64,000 nt of DNA from positions 372,001 to 436,000 of the forward strand of contig NZ_AP025306.1 in the NCBI RefSeq assembly GCF_036492635.1, in the 5' to 3' direction. Made by a program: the position numbers and the translations under genes. Each line of letters begins with the position of its first letter. The first letter of the stretch is position 1. This stretch comes from Aureibacter tunicatorum. GTDB taxonomy: Bacteria; Bacteroidota; Bacteroidia; Cytophagales; Cyclobacteriaceae. The notes beneath the pieces were generated by a model. That model saw nothing but the letters and a program-made list of their open reading frames with translations. It ran no database searches and had not been told where the DNA came from. This document shows positions 34,905 through 43,200 of this stretch, in pieces.

Positions 34905-35755
34905 GAAGAATTATTTTTACTTTATTAGTAGTGTTTAGTCTTGGAAAAGCTGTAGCACAGGAGAACGAGTTGCTGAATCAATTGGAAACATTGACTCCTC
35001 AAAAAAAATATTCCCAGCCAGCGTTTAAGGCGATGAAAATAGTTAATTTGCAATCAACAAAGCTTGCTGAAAAAGGGGATATGTATATGTACGTTTCCCA
35101 TAGATTTGGGTCGGTGAAAGACGGATTGGATACATTTTTTGGTTTGGACAATGCAAATACTAAAATACAATTGATTTATGGACTCACAAAGTATTTGCAA
35201 CTTGGACTGAGCAGAGAGTCATTGCGTAAAACGTATGCTGGATCTATGAAGTTCAAGATCTTCAGCCAGCAGGATGGAATGCCTGTGAACATAGCGGGTT
35301 ATGCTACGATTAATTTGAATAGCGAGTTGGATAAAGAAAGGTTTCCTTCGCTAAAATACGAGGATAGGTTGAGTTATGCCACTCAATTATTAATATCGAG
35401 AAAAATGACTAATGCGCTTTCTATTGAATTAGCGCCGACATATGTGAGGCAGAATTTAGTGCATGAGCCATTTCAAGAGCATGATCAATTGGCGCTGGGA
35501 ATGGGAGGAAGAATAAAGGTCAGCAAACGAGTGTCTTTTAATTTGGATTATGTGTATAATTTTAGTCGTAGTGAATTGTCGGTTTTTAAAAACCCTCTGA
35601 GTGTGGGAATGGATATTGAGACAGGAGGACATGTTTTTCAACTATTATTTACAAATGCTCAGTCTACAAACGAGCCAGGTTTCATTTCAAATGCGGAGGG
35701 TAACTGGGCTGAAGGGGATGTTTTCTTTGGTTTTAATATCGTTAGAGTTTTTTGA
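34901..35755 (+). CDS. DUF5777 family beta-barrel protein
   Basis: 284 residues with a signal peptide ending AVAQ. The pattern NLQSTKLAEKGDMYMYVSHRFG followed by a transmembrane-strand series, and GHVFQLLFTNAQS near the C-terminus, is that of the DUF5777 outer-membrane barrels. The last residue is Phe, the usual barrel end. It is the last gene of the operon, followed by a hairpin at 35804. Function unknown; it co-occurs with cytochrome c, YceI and OB-fold genes. Confidence 0.85.
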   Translation: MRRIIFTLLVVFSLGKAVAQENELLNQLETLTPQKKYSQPAFKAMKIVNLQSTKLAEKGDMYMYVSHRFGSVKDGLDTFFGLDNANTKIQLIYGLTKYLQLGLSRESLRKTYAGSMKFKIFSQQDGMPVNIAGYATINLNSELDKERFPSLKYEDRLSYATQLLISRKMTNALSIELAPTYVRQNLVHEPFQEHDQLALGMGGRIKVSKRVSFNLDYVYNFSRSELSVFKNPLSVGMDIETGGHVFQLLFTNAQSTNEPGFISNAEGNWAEGDVFFGFNIVRVF

Positions 35756-35803
35756 CAGAGAATATAGTAGGTTATTAGGTAGTGTTTCTTTATGAGTGCA
35801 GGG

Positions 35804-35830
35804 AGCGGTTGAATTCGGTAATCAACCGCT
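35804..35830 (+). terminator. Terminator-like hairpin after the envelope operon
   Basis: AGCGGTTGA (35804-35812) pairs with TCAACCGCT (35822-35830). The following T-run is broken (TGCATTTAATTT), so strength is uncertain. Confidence 0.5.
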
Positions 35831-35911
35831 TGCATTTAATTTCATGGATAAAGTGAATTATAAAATGTTTTTTTAAAAAATCTATTAAATTGATATGAAT
35901 TATATATTCAT

Positions 35912-36370
35912 ATGGGAAAAGTAATAGAGATTAAAGCAAGAATGAAAGAGGTAGTTTACTTTGGTGTGTATATTATTTCATTTCTATTAATATCAGTGCT
36001 GGGTATTATTAAAATTAATGACGGCTTGTCGCTTTTGTTTATGATTACCCCTTTTTTCTTTTTTGGAACTTATTTGCTTTATATATTATTTGAATTGAAA
36101 TATAAAATTATACTAATAGGTGATCAAGTAATAATGTATCAACTTATTTTCCCTCGAAGAATCGAAATTGATTTGGATAATGTCGAAAAAGTATCGCTAG
36201 TAAAAATGAAGCATCTTCATAATATGTATAGTTATCAGTTGCATATTTGTGTGGATAATAGAATTATAAATATACCTGCCAGATTTTATCATGAAAATGA
36301 TTTTGATGTTTTTAGAAGTCGATTAAAAAAAATAAGAAATAAGCATGGATATAATTATGAAAGAAAATAG
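35912..36370 (+). CDS. PH-domain-like membrane protein
   Basis: 152 residues: two N-terminal membrane helices (about 13-33 and 40-62) and a C-terminal beta domain with KIILIGDQVIMYQ, IEIDLDNVEKVSLVK and a final helix FDVFRSRLKKI, the layout of bacterial PH-like membrane proteins. Function unknown. The stop overlaps the start of the next membrane-protein gene by 14 bp, so the two form a unit. Confidence 0.65.
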   Translation: MGKVIEIKARMKEVVYFGVYIISFLLISVLGIIKINDGLSLLFMITPFFFFGTYLLYILFELKYKIILIGDQVIMYQLIFPRRIEIDLDNVEKVSLVKMKHLHNMYSYQLHICVDNRIINIPARFYHENDFDVFRSRLKKIRNKHGYNYERK

Positions 36371-36872
36371 GAAGTTTGGTTGTAAAGTTGTTGTCTGTTC
36401 AGTAATGCTATTGATTAGCATGCCTCTATTTTTATATGCTAATGCAGGCACTCCAATGATACTGTTTAGTTTATTTCACTTGTTTTTTTTAAACCTTATT
36501 ATTGGTCTCATTGAAAGCCATATTCTAGAGCGAAATGGGATTGAAAATAAAGCTGGATTGATTATTCTGGCGAATTATTTTTCCATGTTTGCAGGCATGT
36601 ATTTTATTGCTCCGTATTTTGCGCAAAAAGCAGGAGATTATGATTTTTGGGGAATGATGAGTTCAAGTTATCAGATGAGCGGTTTCTTTCGAGGTATCAT
36701 CGCATCAATTATTATTACACTTTTTTTGGAATATCCTTTTGCTTATTATGCCTTAGTAAATAAAAAAGATAGTGAAAAATTACTCAATCCTTTTTTAATA
36801 GCTAATTTGTCTACAAATATTGTAATGTTTGTTGTTTATTATGGTTTTGCATCTATGCAAGCGAGTATTTGA
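36357..36872 (+). CDS. Multi-pass membrane protein, unknown function
   Basis: 171 residues from the ATG at 36357, with about five hydrophobic helices and few charged residues. Conserved-looking polar positions sit in GLIESHILERNGIENK, between helices. No family recognised. Overlapping with the preceding PH-like gene suggests a two-component membrane module. Confidence 0.65.
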   Translation: MKENRKFGCKVVVCSVMLLISMPLFLYANAGTPMILFSLFHLFFLNLIIGLIESHILERNGIENKAGLIILANYFSMFAGMYFIAPYFAQKAGDYDFWGMMSSSYQMSGFFRGIIASIIITLFLEYPFAYYALVNKKDSEKLLNPFLIANLSTNIVMFVVYYGFASMQASI

Positions 36873-36979
36873 TTTGAACTTTTTTAAAGACTCAAAGTTT
36901 CTGTGTATTGATTTTTCTGTGAAATATATCAAATAGAGGTATTATATATAGCAAGTCCTTGGATAATCTATTCGCATGA

Positions 36980-37813
36980 TCAATTGGAATGCGGAATAAT
37001 CCCTCTATATGTTATCGTGTTCTCTTCAATTCTAAACACGCCAGCTTCTCCATTTTGATGCACGATCATAAAGTCGCTATCTTCGTGGTCGTTTGTATAA
37101 AGGTCGGTTTTGGGATCTGCTGTTAGCAAGAGGGAACTGGCAGTTCTCAAGAATGTGCGAACTTCCTGAACAGACAAAAGAGTCTTAGGTACTAAGTACA
37201 AATAGCTGGACTCAGGATTAGTCAGTTTGAGACGATATGTTGTATTTCTAATCGGAAAGTAAATGAAGCCTAATGGAAATGGGTTTATGCTATTCAAATT
37301 GATATCAAATTCAGGGTTGGCGTCTGTAGGCAAAGTGTTGAAACTTGAGGATACAAATATGCTATTTGAATTGAATGCGATTTGATGATTTAAAAATTGA
37401 TTAAATGTTTCGTTGACTCTGAAGAAATCGAAATCGTCAAAATTGAATACAAATAATTCAAAATAAAGATTCGAAAGGATTTCACTCCCATTTTCACCGG
37501 ATGTCACTTGAATTTGATATTCTACGTCTTGGCCAGCCATGTAGAGCGGTACCATATGCGATACCCTTATGGAATCATATCGCATATCGTCTTTATTCAT
37601 GGTTTGCACTAATGAATCATTCATATAGACTTTGATAGTCATATCAGGGATATCACGATTCATTTGCAAGGAAATATTGGTTAACTGTCCGGGAATCAGG
37701 CCTGTTTCGTTGCTTGTTCTAGAAATATCCAATGCCGGTGTTGAGTCGTCATTTGATTTGCAAGCGCTAAAAGCTATAGTAAATAAGAAAAACAATCCTA
37801 GTATATATCTCAT
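36980..37813 (-). CDS. Lipoprotein, paralogue of the 2053 gene
   Basis: 277 residues with a good lipoprotein signal (AFSACK, Cys18). The mature part shares GLIPGQLTNI, KVYMNDSLVQT, DSIRVSHM and a matching C-terminal MIVHQNGEAGVF segment with the protein at 2053-2907. Two dispersed copies indicate a small paralogous family in this genome. Function unknown; beta-rich, envelope-located. Confidence 0.8.
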   Translation of the reverse strand: MRYILGLFFLFTIAFSACKSNDDSTPALDISRTSNETGLIPGQLTNISLQMNRDIPDMTIKVYMNDSLVQTMNKDDMRYDSIRVSHMVPLYMAGQDVEYQIQVTSGENGSEILSNLYFELFVFNFDDFDFFRVNETFNQFLNHQIAFNSNSIFVSSSFNTLPTDANPEFDINLNSINPFPLGFIYFPIRNTTYRLKLTNPESSYLYLVPKTLLSVQEVRTFLRTASSLLLTADPKTDLYTNDHEDSDFMIVHQNGEAGVFRIEENTITYRGIIPHSN

Positions 37814-38037
37814 CGCAGTATAATATTTAAACTATAACCGCGATGGGATATATAAGTTTAATGTTGTTTTTAATTTAAATCTCTATATTAATATTTTTCT
37901 AAGTTATCCTCTTTAGTATTCACAGCAGAGGAAAAAAATCAATCGTTATAATTTCTACTCATGCTCCAATATAGATTTTTGAGAAAAGTATAGACAAACT
38001 CATTAAGGATAGGCTTTATCGAGTATGAATTTGATAT

Positions 38038-38433
38038 CTATAACAAGTCTTTTCGAGAACTATTAATCCAATCTTCAGCTTGTTGGATGGTATTGAATAT
38101 ATTGATTGTTCCACCATTGATGTTTTTTTGCTCGTAATATTCAAGCACTGATAATTTGCCAAAAGGATTGTCTGGCTTGACATGTGCTTCGAATTCCACG
38201 CCACATTTTTTAATCTCATCAGAAATTTTAATGGCGTATTCTATCCCTTCTTTAGGTACTATGGATTGTTTTTTGGAGTCGCTTATGTAGCCGATAACAT
38301 CATGTTTTTTGCATGTCGATAAAATCTCATCGCAGCATTTTTTAAATTTTTCTGAGTCCATGAAGCCAATCCAAGTTTGATATAGAATTTTGTTTTTTGG
38401 GTTGTAGTAAAGTGTAAATTGTTCTTTTTTCAT
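38038..38433 (-). CDS. SpoIIAA/STAS-like protein
   Basis: 131 residues from the ATG at 38433. The plan LYYNPKNKILYQTWIGFMDSEKFKKC, then ISDSKKQSIV, GVEFEAHVKPDNPFG and a final NTIQQAEDWI matches the small SpoIIAA-like/STAS-related proteins common in Bacteroidota. Cytoplasmic, without catalytic motif. The region 38434-38773 behind it is AT-rich and shows no gene or clear structure beyond two AATTTTTTTAA runs. Confidence 0.7.
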   Translation of the reverse strand: MKKEQFTLYYNPKNKILYQTWIGFMDSEKFKKCCDEILSTCKKHDVIGYISDSKKQSIVPKEGIEYAIKISDEIKKCGVEFEAHVKPDNPFGKLSVLEYYEQKNINGGTINIFNTIQQAEDWINSSRKDLL

Positions 38434-38439
38434 AATCAT

Positions 38440-38773
38440 TAAAGTTTGGTGCTTTAAAGATATTAAAAATTACTATAAGTCAATTTTATGCTTGTATATT
38501 TATTAATATTAACATCAAATCACCCTTTTAGTATTATTTATATTTGATTAGTTCTATTAAAGTTACGATGTTAGATTATTGGAAACTATTGTTTTTTTCT
38601 AAGTGTATTTATGGATGAAAAAAGGGGGAAGTAATTTTTTTAAAAACGTAATTTTTTTAACATTTATTAACAGGAATGATTGTTTTAAATGTTTATATCA
38701 ATAAATATTTGAAATATATGTCAGATATGGGGTTTTTTCATGATGTAGAGTTTGAAGTAAAGAATAGGTTGGC
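38440..38773. other. Intergenic stretch with no recognised feature
   Basis: A 334-bp AT-rich gap between the STAS-like gene and the cytochrome cluster. I see only homopolymer T/A runs and no open frame with coding character. Confidence 0.5.
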
Positions 38774-39229
38774 TTAATAGTAACAGTCTATGTAGTCGAT
38801 AATAGAATCTAATTCAGAAGTGGTAAAATCAAATGGCGGCATTTTGGCTTTTCCAAACATTTCGTAAATATTGATAGCGGTTGAATCACCTGATTCGATT
38901 AGTTTTTGGGAGTTGGATATCATTTGGTAAAGCCATTTTCTGTCTCTTCTTTCAGTAATTTTTAGAAGGGCTGGACCTACCACTTGTTCGTTTATCTCAT
39001 GGCATATTACGCAGTTATTTTCAAAAAGGCTTTTCCCGGTTAGGTTAAGTCTTACTCCTTTTTTTCTTCTAGATAAATTATCTTCTGCTGTTACTCCACA
39101 AAATAGCCTAACTTCCTCAGTATTGGCAGCTTTTATATTATCAATAAGATTTAATTCGGCAATTATAATGGCTAGTATACCAATTATACTTATCAAGATA
39201 AGATTTGCTATTTTTGAAAAATCATTCAT
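38774..39229 (-). CDS. Membrane-anchored monohaem cytochrome c, third of three tandem copies
   Basis: 151 residues: an N-terminal anchor helix (about 8-28) and one cytochrome c domain with CVICH. A Met in KMPPFDF about 50 residues after the haem site is the likely axial ligand, as in cytochrome c551-like carriers. It overlaps the next-upstream paralogue gene by 8 bp (39222-39229). Shared segments among the three copies include LFENNC, QVVGPALL and SNSQKLI-SGDS/T. Confidence 0.85.
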   Translation of the reverse strand: MNDFSKIANLILISIIGILAIIIAELNLIDNIKAANTEEVRLFCGVTAEDNLSRRKKGVRLNLTGKSLFENNCVICHEINEQVVGPALLKITERRDRKWLYQMISNSQKLIESGDSTAINIYEMFGKAKMPPFDFTTSELDSIIDYIDCYY

Positions 39230-39680
39230 AATAATCTAGATATTCTATTAAAGAGTCTAATTCTGCCGTATTAAAGTCAAAAGAAGGCATTTCCGTCTTG
39301 CCAAATCTTTCATAAAGCTTTACAGCAGAAGTATCTCCCGATTGGATTAGCTTTTGAGAGTTTGTGATCATGTGATACAGCCACTTTTTTTCTCTTCTTT
39401 TTGTAACATTAAGTAGGAGTGGACCAACTACTTGCTCATGAATTGAATGGCAAACGGTACAGTTATTTTCAAATAATAATTTTCCTGTATTGTTCAGTAT
39501 TGCTCCTTCTTTGATCTTATAATTGTTTTCTAAACCAGAAGGATAATCATCACTTGTTACTCCACAATAAAATCTATTTTCTTGGGAAGGTATTATTAAG
39601 GATAAAGACGAATAGCTAACGCCTACCAATGCAATAATAATGATGGCTAGCAGAATAGTAATTTTCGAGATTTCATTCAT
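39222..39680 (-). CDS. Membrane-anchored monohaem cytochrome c, second of three tandem copies
   Basis: 152 residues with the same plan as its neighbours: an anchor helix (about 8-30), haem motif CTVCH in LFENNCTVCHSIHEQVVGP and axial Met in EMPSFDF. It ends with a LDSLIEYLDYY helix. Located between its two paralogues with 6 bp to the first copy and an 8-bp overlap with the third, so all three are one operon. Confidence 0.85.
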   Translation of the reverse strand: MNEISKITILLAIIIIALVGVSYSSLSLIIPSQENRFYCGVTSDDYPSGLENNYKIKEGAILNNTGKLLFENNCTVCHSIHEQVVGPLLLNVTKRREKKWLYHMITNSQKLIQSGDTSAVKLYERFGKTEMPSFDFNTAELDSLIEYLDYYE

Positions 39681-39686
39681 AGTATT

Positions 39687-40142
39687 TCAAATGGATAAGT
39701 CTAAATATTCTATTAGCGAATTCATTTCTTCTTTTGTGAAATCAAAAGCAGGCATTTCTGTCTTGCCATATTTTGTATATAGTTTTACAGCTGCAGTATC
39801 TCCGGATTTGATAAGTTTTTGAGAGTTTGAGATCATCTGAATTATCCATTTCTTTTCACGCCGTGTTGTAATATTTTTGAGGGCAGGTCCGACTACTTGT
39901 TCATGTATAGAATGGCAGACCGAGCAGTTATTTTCAAAAATTTCAATCCCTGCTTTAACATGTTCCAATTTTTGACGATTAATGGATATTTGTATGCAGG
40001 TCCCGCATACAAATACAGGAGGTTTTGGCTGATTATTTTCTATGTCGATCTCTTTTAAAAGCTTTACTTCAGCTAGCATAACGCTTATCAAGCCAAAAAA
40101 TATAAATATTAAAAGTGTTGAGATTTTTGATAAGTCATTCAT
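39687..40142 (-). CDS. Membrane-anchored monohaem cytochrome c, first of three tandem copies
   Basis: 151 residues: an anchor helix (about 8-28), haem motif CSVCH and axial Met in EMPAFDF. It has an additional CGTC pair near residues 46-49, between anchor and haem domain, which the third copy lacks as a pair. As the first gene it carries the promoter. Likely function: electron transfer at the periplasmic face of the inner membrane. The triplication suggests dosage or partner specialisation. Confidence 0.85.
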   Translation of the reverse strand: MNDLSKISTLLIFIFFGLISVMLAEVKLLKEIDIENNQPKPPVFVCGTCIQISINRQKLEHVKAGIEIFENNCSVCHSIHEQVVGPALKNITTRREKKWIIQMISNSQKLIKSGDTAAVKLYTKYGKTEMPAFDFTKEEMNSLIEYLDLSI

Positions 40143-40218
40143 AGAGCTGAGCTTAATACTGCAAATGTTGTTTTATAAAAATAAGGAAATTGTTAGTTAG
40201 AAAAATTATTTATTAATA

Positions 40219-40248
40219 AAAAAGTCCCCGCTTTTCAGCGGAGACTTT
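40219..40248 (-). terminator. Terminator of the S9-DUF5686 gene
   Basis: AAAGTC-C-CCGC (40221-40231) pairs with GCGG-A-GACTTT (40238-40248) apart from one C/A mismatch. Read on the minus strand, the stem is followed by TTTTTTA. It lies 19 bp after the stop of the 1528-aa gene. Confidence 0.7.
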
Positions 40249-40266
40249 GAGTTTAGGCGATTCATA

Positions 40267-43200
40267 TTATAGTTCAATTCCTAATTTGAATCCAGTTTGA
40301 AATTTTTCATTTTTGCTGTAAGCATTTACCCAAAAGAGTTTTAAACTCTCAAGAAAGTCAACGCCAGTGCTTAGTTCTGTATGGTGATGCTTGCCAAAAG
40401 TGTTAAAGTGGTCGATAGCGACTATTACATTTCCTGGTATTTTTCTTAATACAGGGATTTTATTGAGAATAAATCCGCCGAAATTATGCTCGGCATGGAT
40501 TTCATAAAAATCGTTTGTTGTGCTGTATTTATAATAATTCAGCATCTTGAACTTCGCGCTTAGAATCTTGCCATTAAAACCTTTGTTGTCATATCTTGAT
40601 TCCAAAAAGAATGTCTCATTGCCATTGAAGTGCTTATAATCCATGAAGCTTACTTTATTGTCATTGATAAAAGTTCCATAAGTTGCGCTCCAGTGAAAGT
40701 CTCCCAACATTCCCAAGGAAATATTGTCTTGTATCGCAAGTCCAAGGTAGTCAAAGTCAGTTTGGTCTCCATTTATGTTTATACCTTTTTTGTATTGGAC
40801 AAATAGCTCCGGGTATTTAGATTGCATATGCATTCTGTAACTTGGATATGTATAGTATTTTTGTTTGATTCTAAAACGCAGATAAATGTCCAATATAGCG
40901 GCTTGATGCGCTTCAAAAGCATCTGAATCTGAAGCTGGGTCCAAAGGGTTGTTGGATGTGTAAGCGTTGGTTGGATGGCCATTTTCATCATATTTGGTTT
41001 TTTTCCATGAGAAATCGGTCGTATTCTTCAAAGGTTGTCTATTTTCATATGAAATGCTTGAGCTTAGCTTTACGCCATTGATAAGTTCTCGGCTGTATTC
41101 AATCTGAGCGTATTCCAATCCATAGAGCTTCATATAGTTTTTGCGATCTATAAGGGAATAGGCCATATTTAAAAGCTTTCCGATAGGCTTATTGCCATCA
41201 AACTGCCTGATATCTTTGCCTGCGGAAATACTGACCGTTTCAAAATTTATGAAATCAAACGTTTTAGTGTATTTGCCATATAGATTTAATCTCTCATTGC
41301 TGAATCCATATCGAGCGCCAAGTTTTAATTCATGTTTGTCAAAAAACCATAAATCTTTCAGGCGTTTTCTTTTTGTAAATTCAAGAGCACCTGTAAATCC
41401 TTCTACTGTATTGAAAGACACTAATTCCGGTAAACTAGGATAAGACCATGTTGTATTATTTTTGTGATTTCCGCGGTAATACCCCCCAATTAAGTTTTTG
41501 AGTTTAAATTTATTCTGAGCTCTCTGAACTGAGTCTTTATAAGCTGGACTATTTCTCACAGTTTGGAGACTATCTTGGTATTGATAGTATTCGATCTCTG
41601 GTTGAGTAAGCTTTATAGGACGATTTTGAGTCCAAAATGAAGTGTCATTCTTTTGAACTCCGTCATCAATACGGAACATTTCATTATGGAAAAAGCCTTG
41701 TGGGATTTCTTCATTGACTTTTATGTCACTGTATTTGAAAAAGCCATTATAACTTGCCGTAAAGCCCATGATAGAAAAGACTCCTTTGAAGATCACATTC
41801 TCCGGCATCCATATATCGTCTTGTATATTGGTATAGGATGAGCTTATATTGAATTTGTCATAAGTGAATGCTTCTAACTGTGCTGGATTAATGTCAAAGT
41901 CATATGCGATTACATTCCAAGTATCTTCAGCTATATAAATGATTCCGCTAACAGCAGGGTCATTTTTTCTTTTTGAGATGACTTTTATTTTATTGATATG
42001 AACATCATTTTCTTCATAATATCCGAGCAACTCATATCTGTAGTACATCATGGCAGTAGAAGATATAGGAGAAATCAGCCCTCTGCCGGTAAACTGTTTG
42101 CCAAAGATGTTGTCATATATATTTATCTCCGCATCAGAAGCTCGGTTGTAACTGTAGCCTTGAGCTTGACCAGCAACTATTGAAGATTTCATTATTTCTT
42201 TCCGCTCGTCAGGTAGTTCTTTGGTGTAGTGAGATATTGATTCTGTCAGATAATAGAATCCTGAGTCAAGTTCAATATTCTTAGGAAAAAACCAAGGGAA
42301 CTTTTCTGGAATTGTGTCAAAACCTTCAGTTGTTCTAGCGTATATATCTTGGCTGAAGTTTTTGACAGCTTTTTTATGTTTTTTTCTTACATTTTGAGCC
42401 GCTTTGATCACTTTGTACGCTGGATCATCATATTCATCCGTTACAGTGATATTCTCAAGATACATATCTTCATTTTCTAAGACTATGTCCAGATATTTTG
42501 AATTTATTTTATTTGTTGGAATTGTTTTGGTCTTAAAACTGATGTACTTGAACACAAGATTGTTTTCTCCTGATGGTAAATCCAGATTATATTTACCTCT
42601 GTGATTGGTGGTAGTGCCGATATTTGTTCCATCTAGATAAATATTAACATAAGAAAGCGGATCACCGTTGCTATCTCTTACTATTCCTTGGATTGATTTG
42701 TAATCTGAGGTTTTGCCTAGAGTTTTTAATATAAAGGCATTTTTCATAGCAGCTTCCCTTAGTCTGGGATTGTTTCCTCCTCCAGTCATGTGACCGCTAT
42801 TCATATCCGTTTTCATATAAATAGAATTGGGGTTGTTCTGCATGTATCTGAAATTCGCAATATATTTTGCTGAATTCCAAAATGACACACGTGTATCTCC
42901 GTATCCATGTAGGAGTAAAATAGTTGGATAACTCTGATCCTTCAGATTCTCATACGGAGAATAGCTTTTTACATACTCAAAGGCTTTTTTTTCTTCAAAT
43001 GTATTCCCAAATACAGTATGATGACTTATGGTGCTGTTGTTTTGTTTGCCAGTTAACTGCGTTAATAAGTCAAGGACACCGACTCTTATGATCATGGCTT
43101 TGCATACAGTAGGGGCCATGTTGGCAATCATTCCCATTAGCAAACCTCCAGCGCTTGTCCCTTCCAATATTACACGATCATAGCTTGTCATTTTTTGGTC

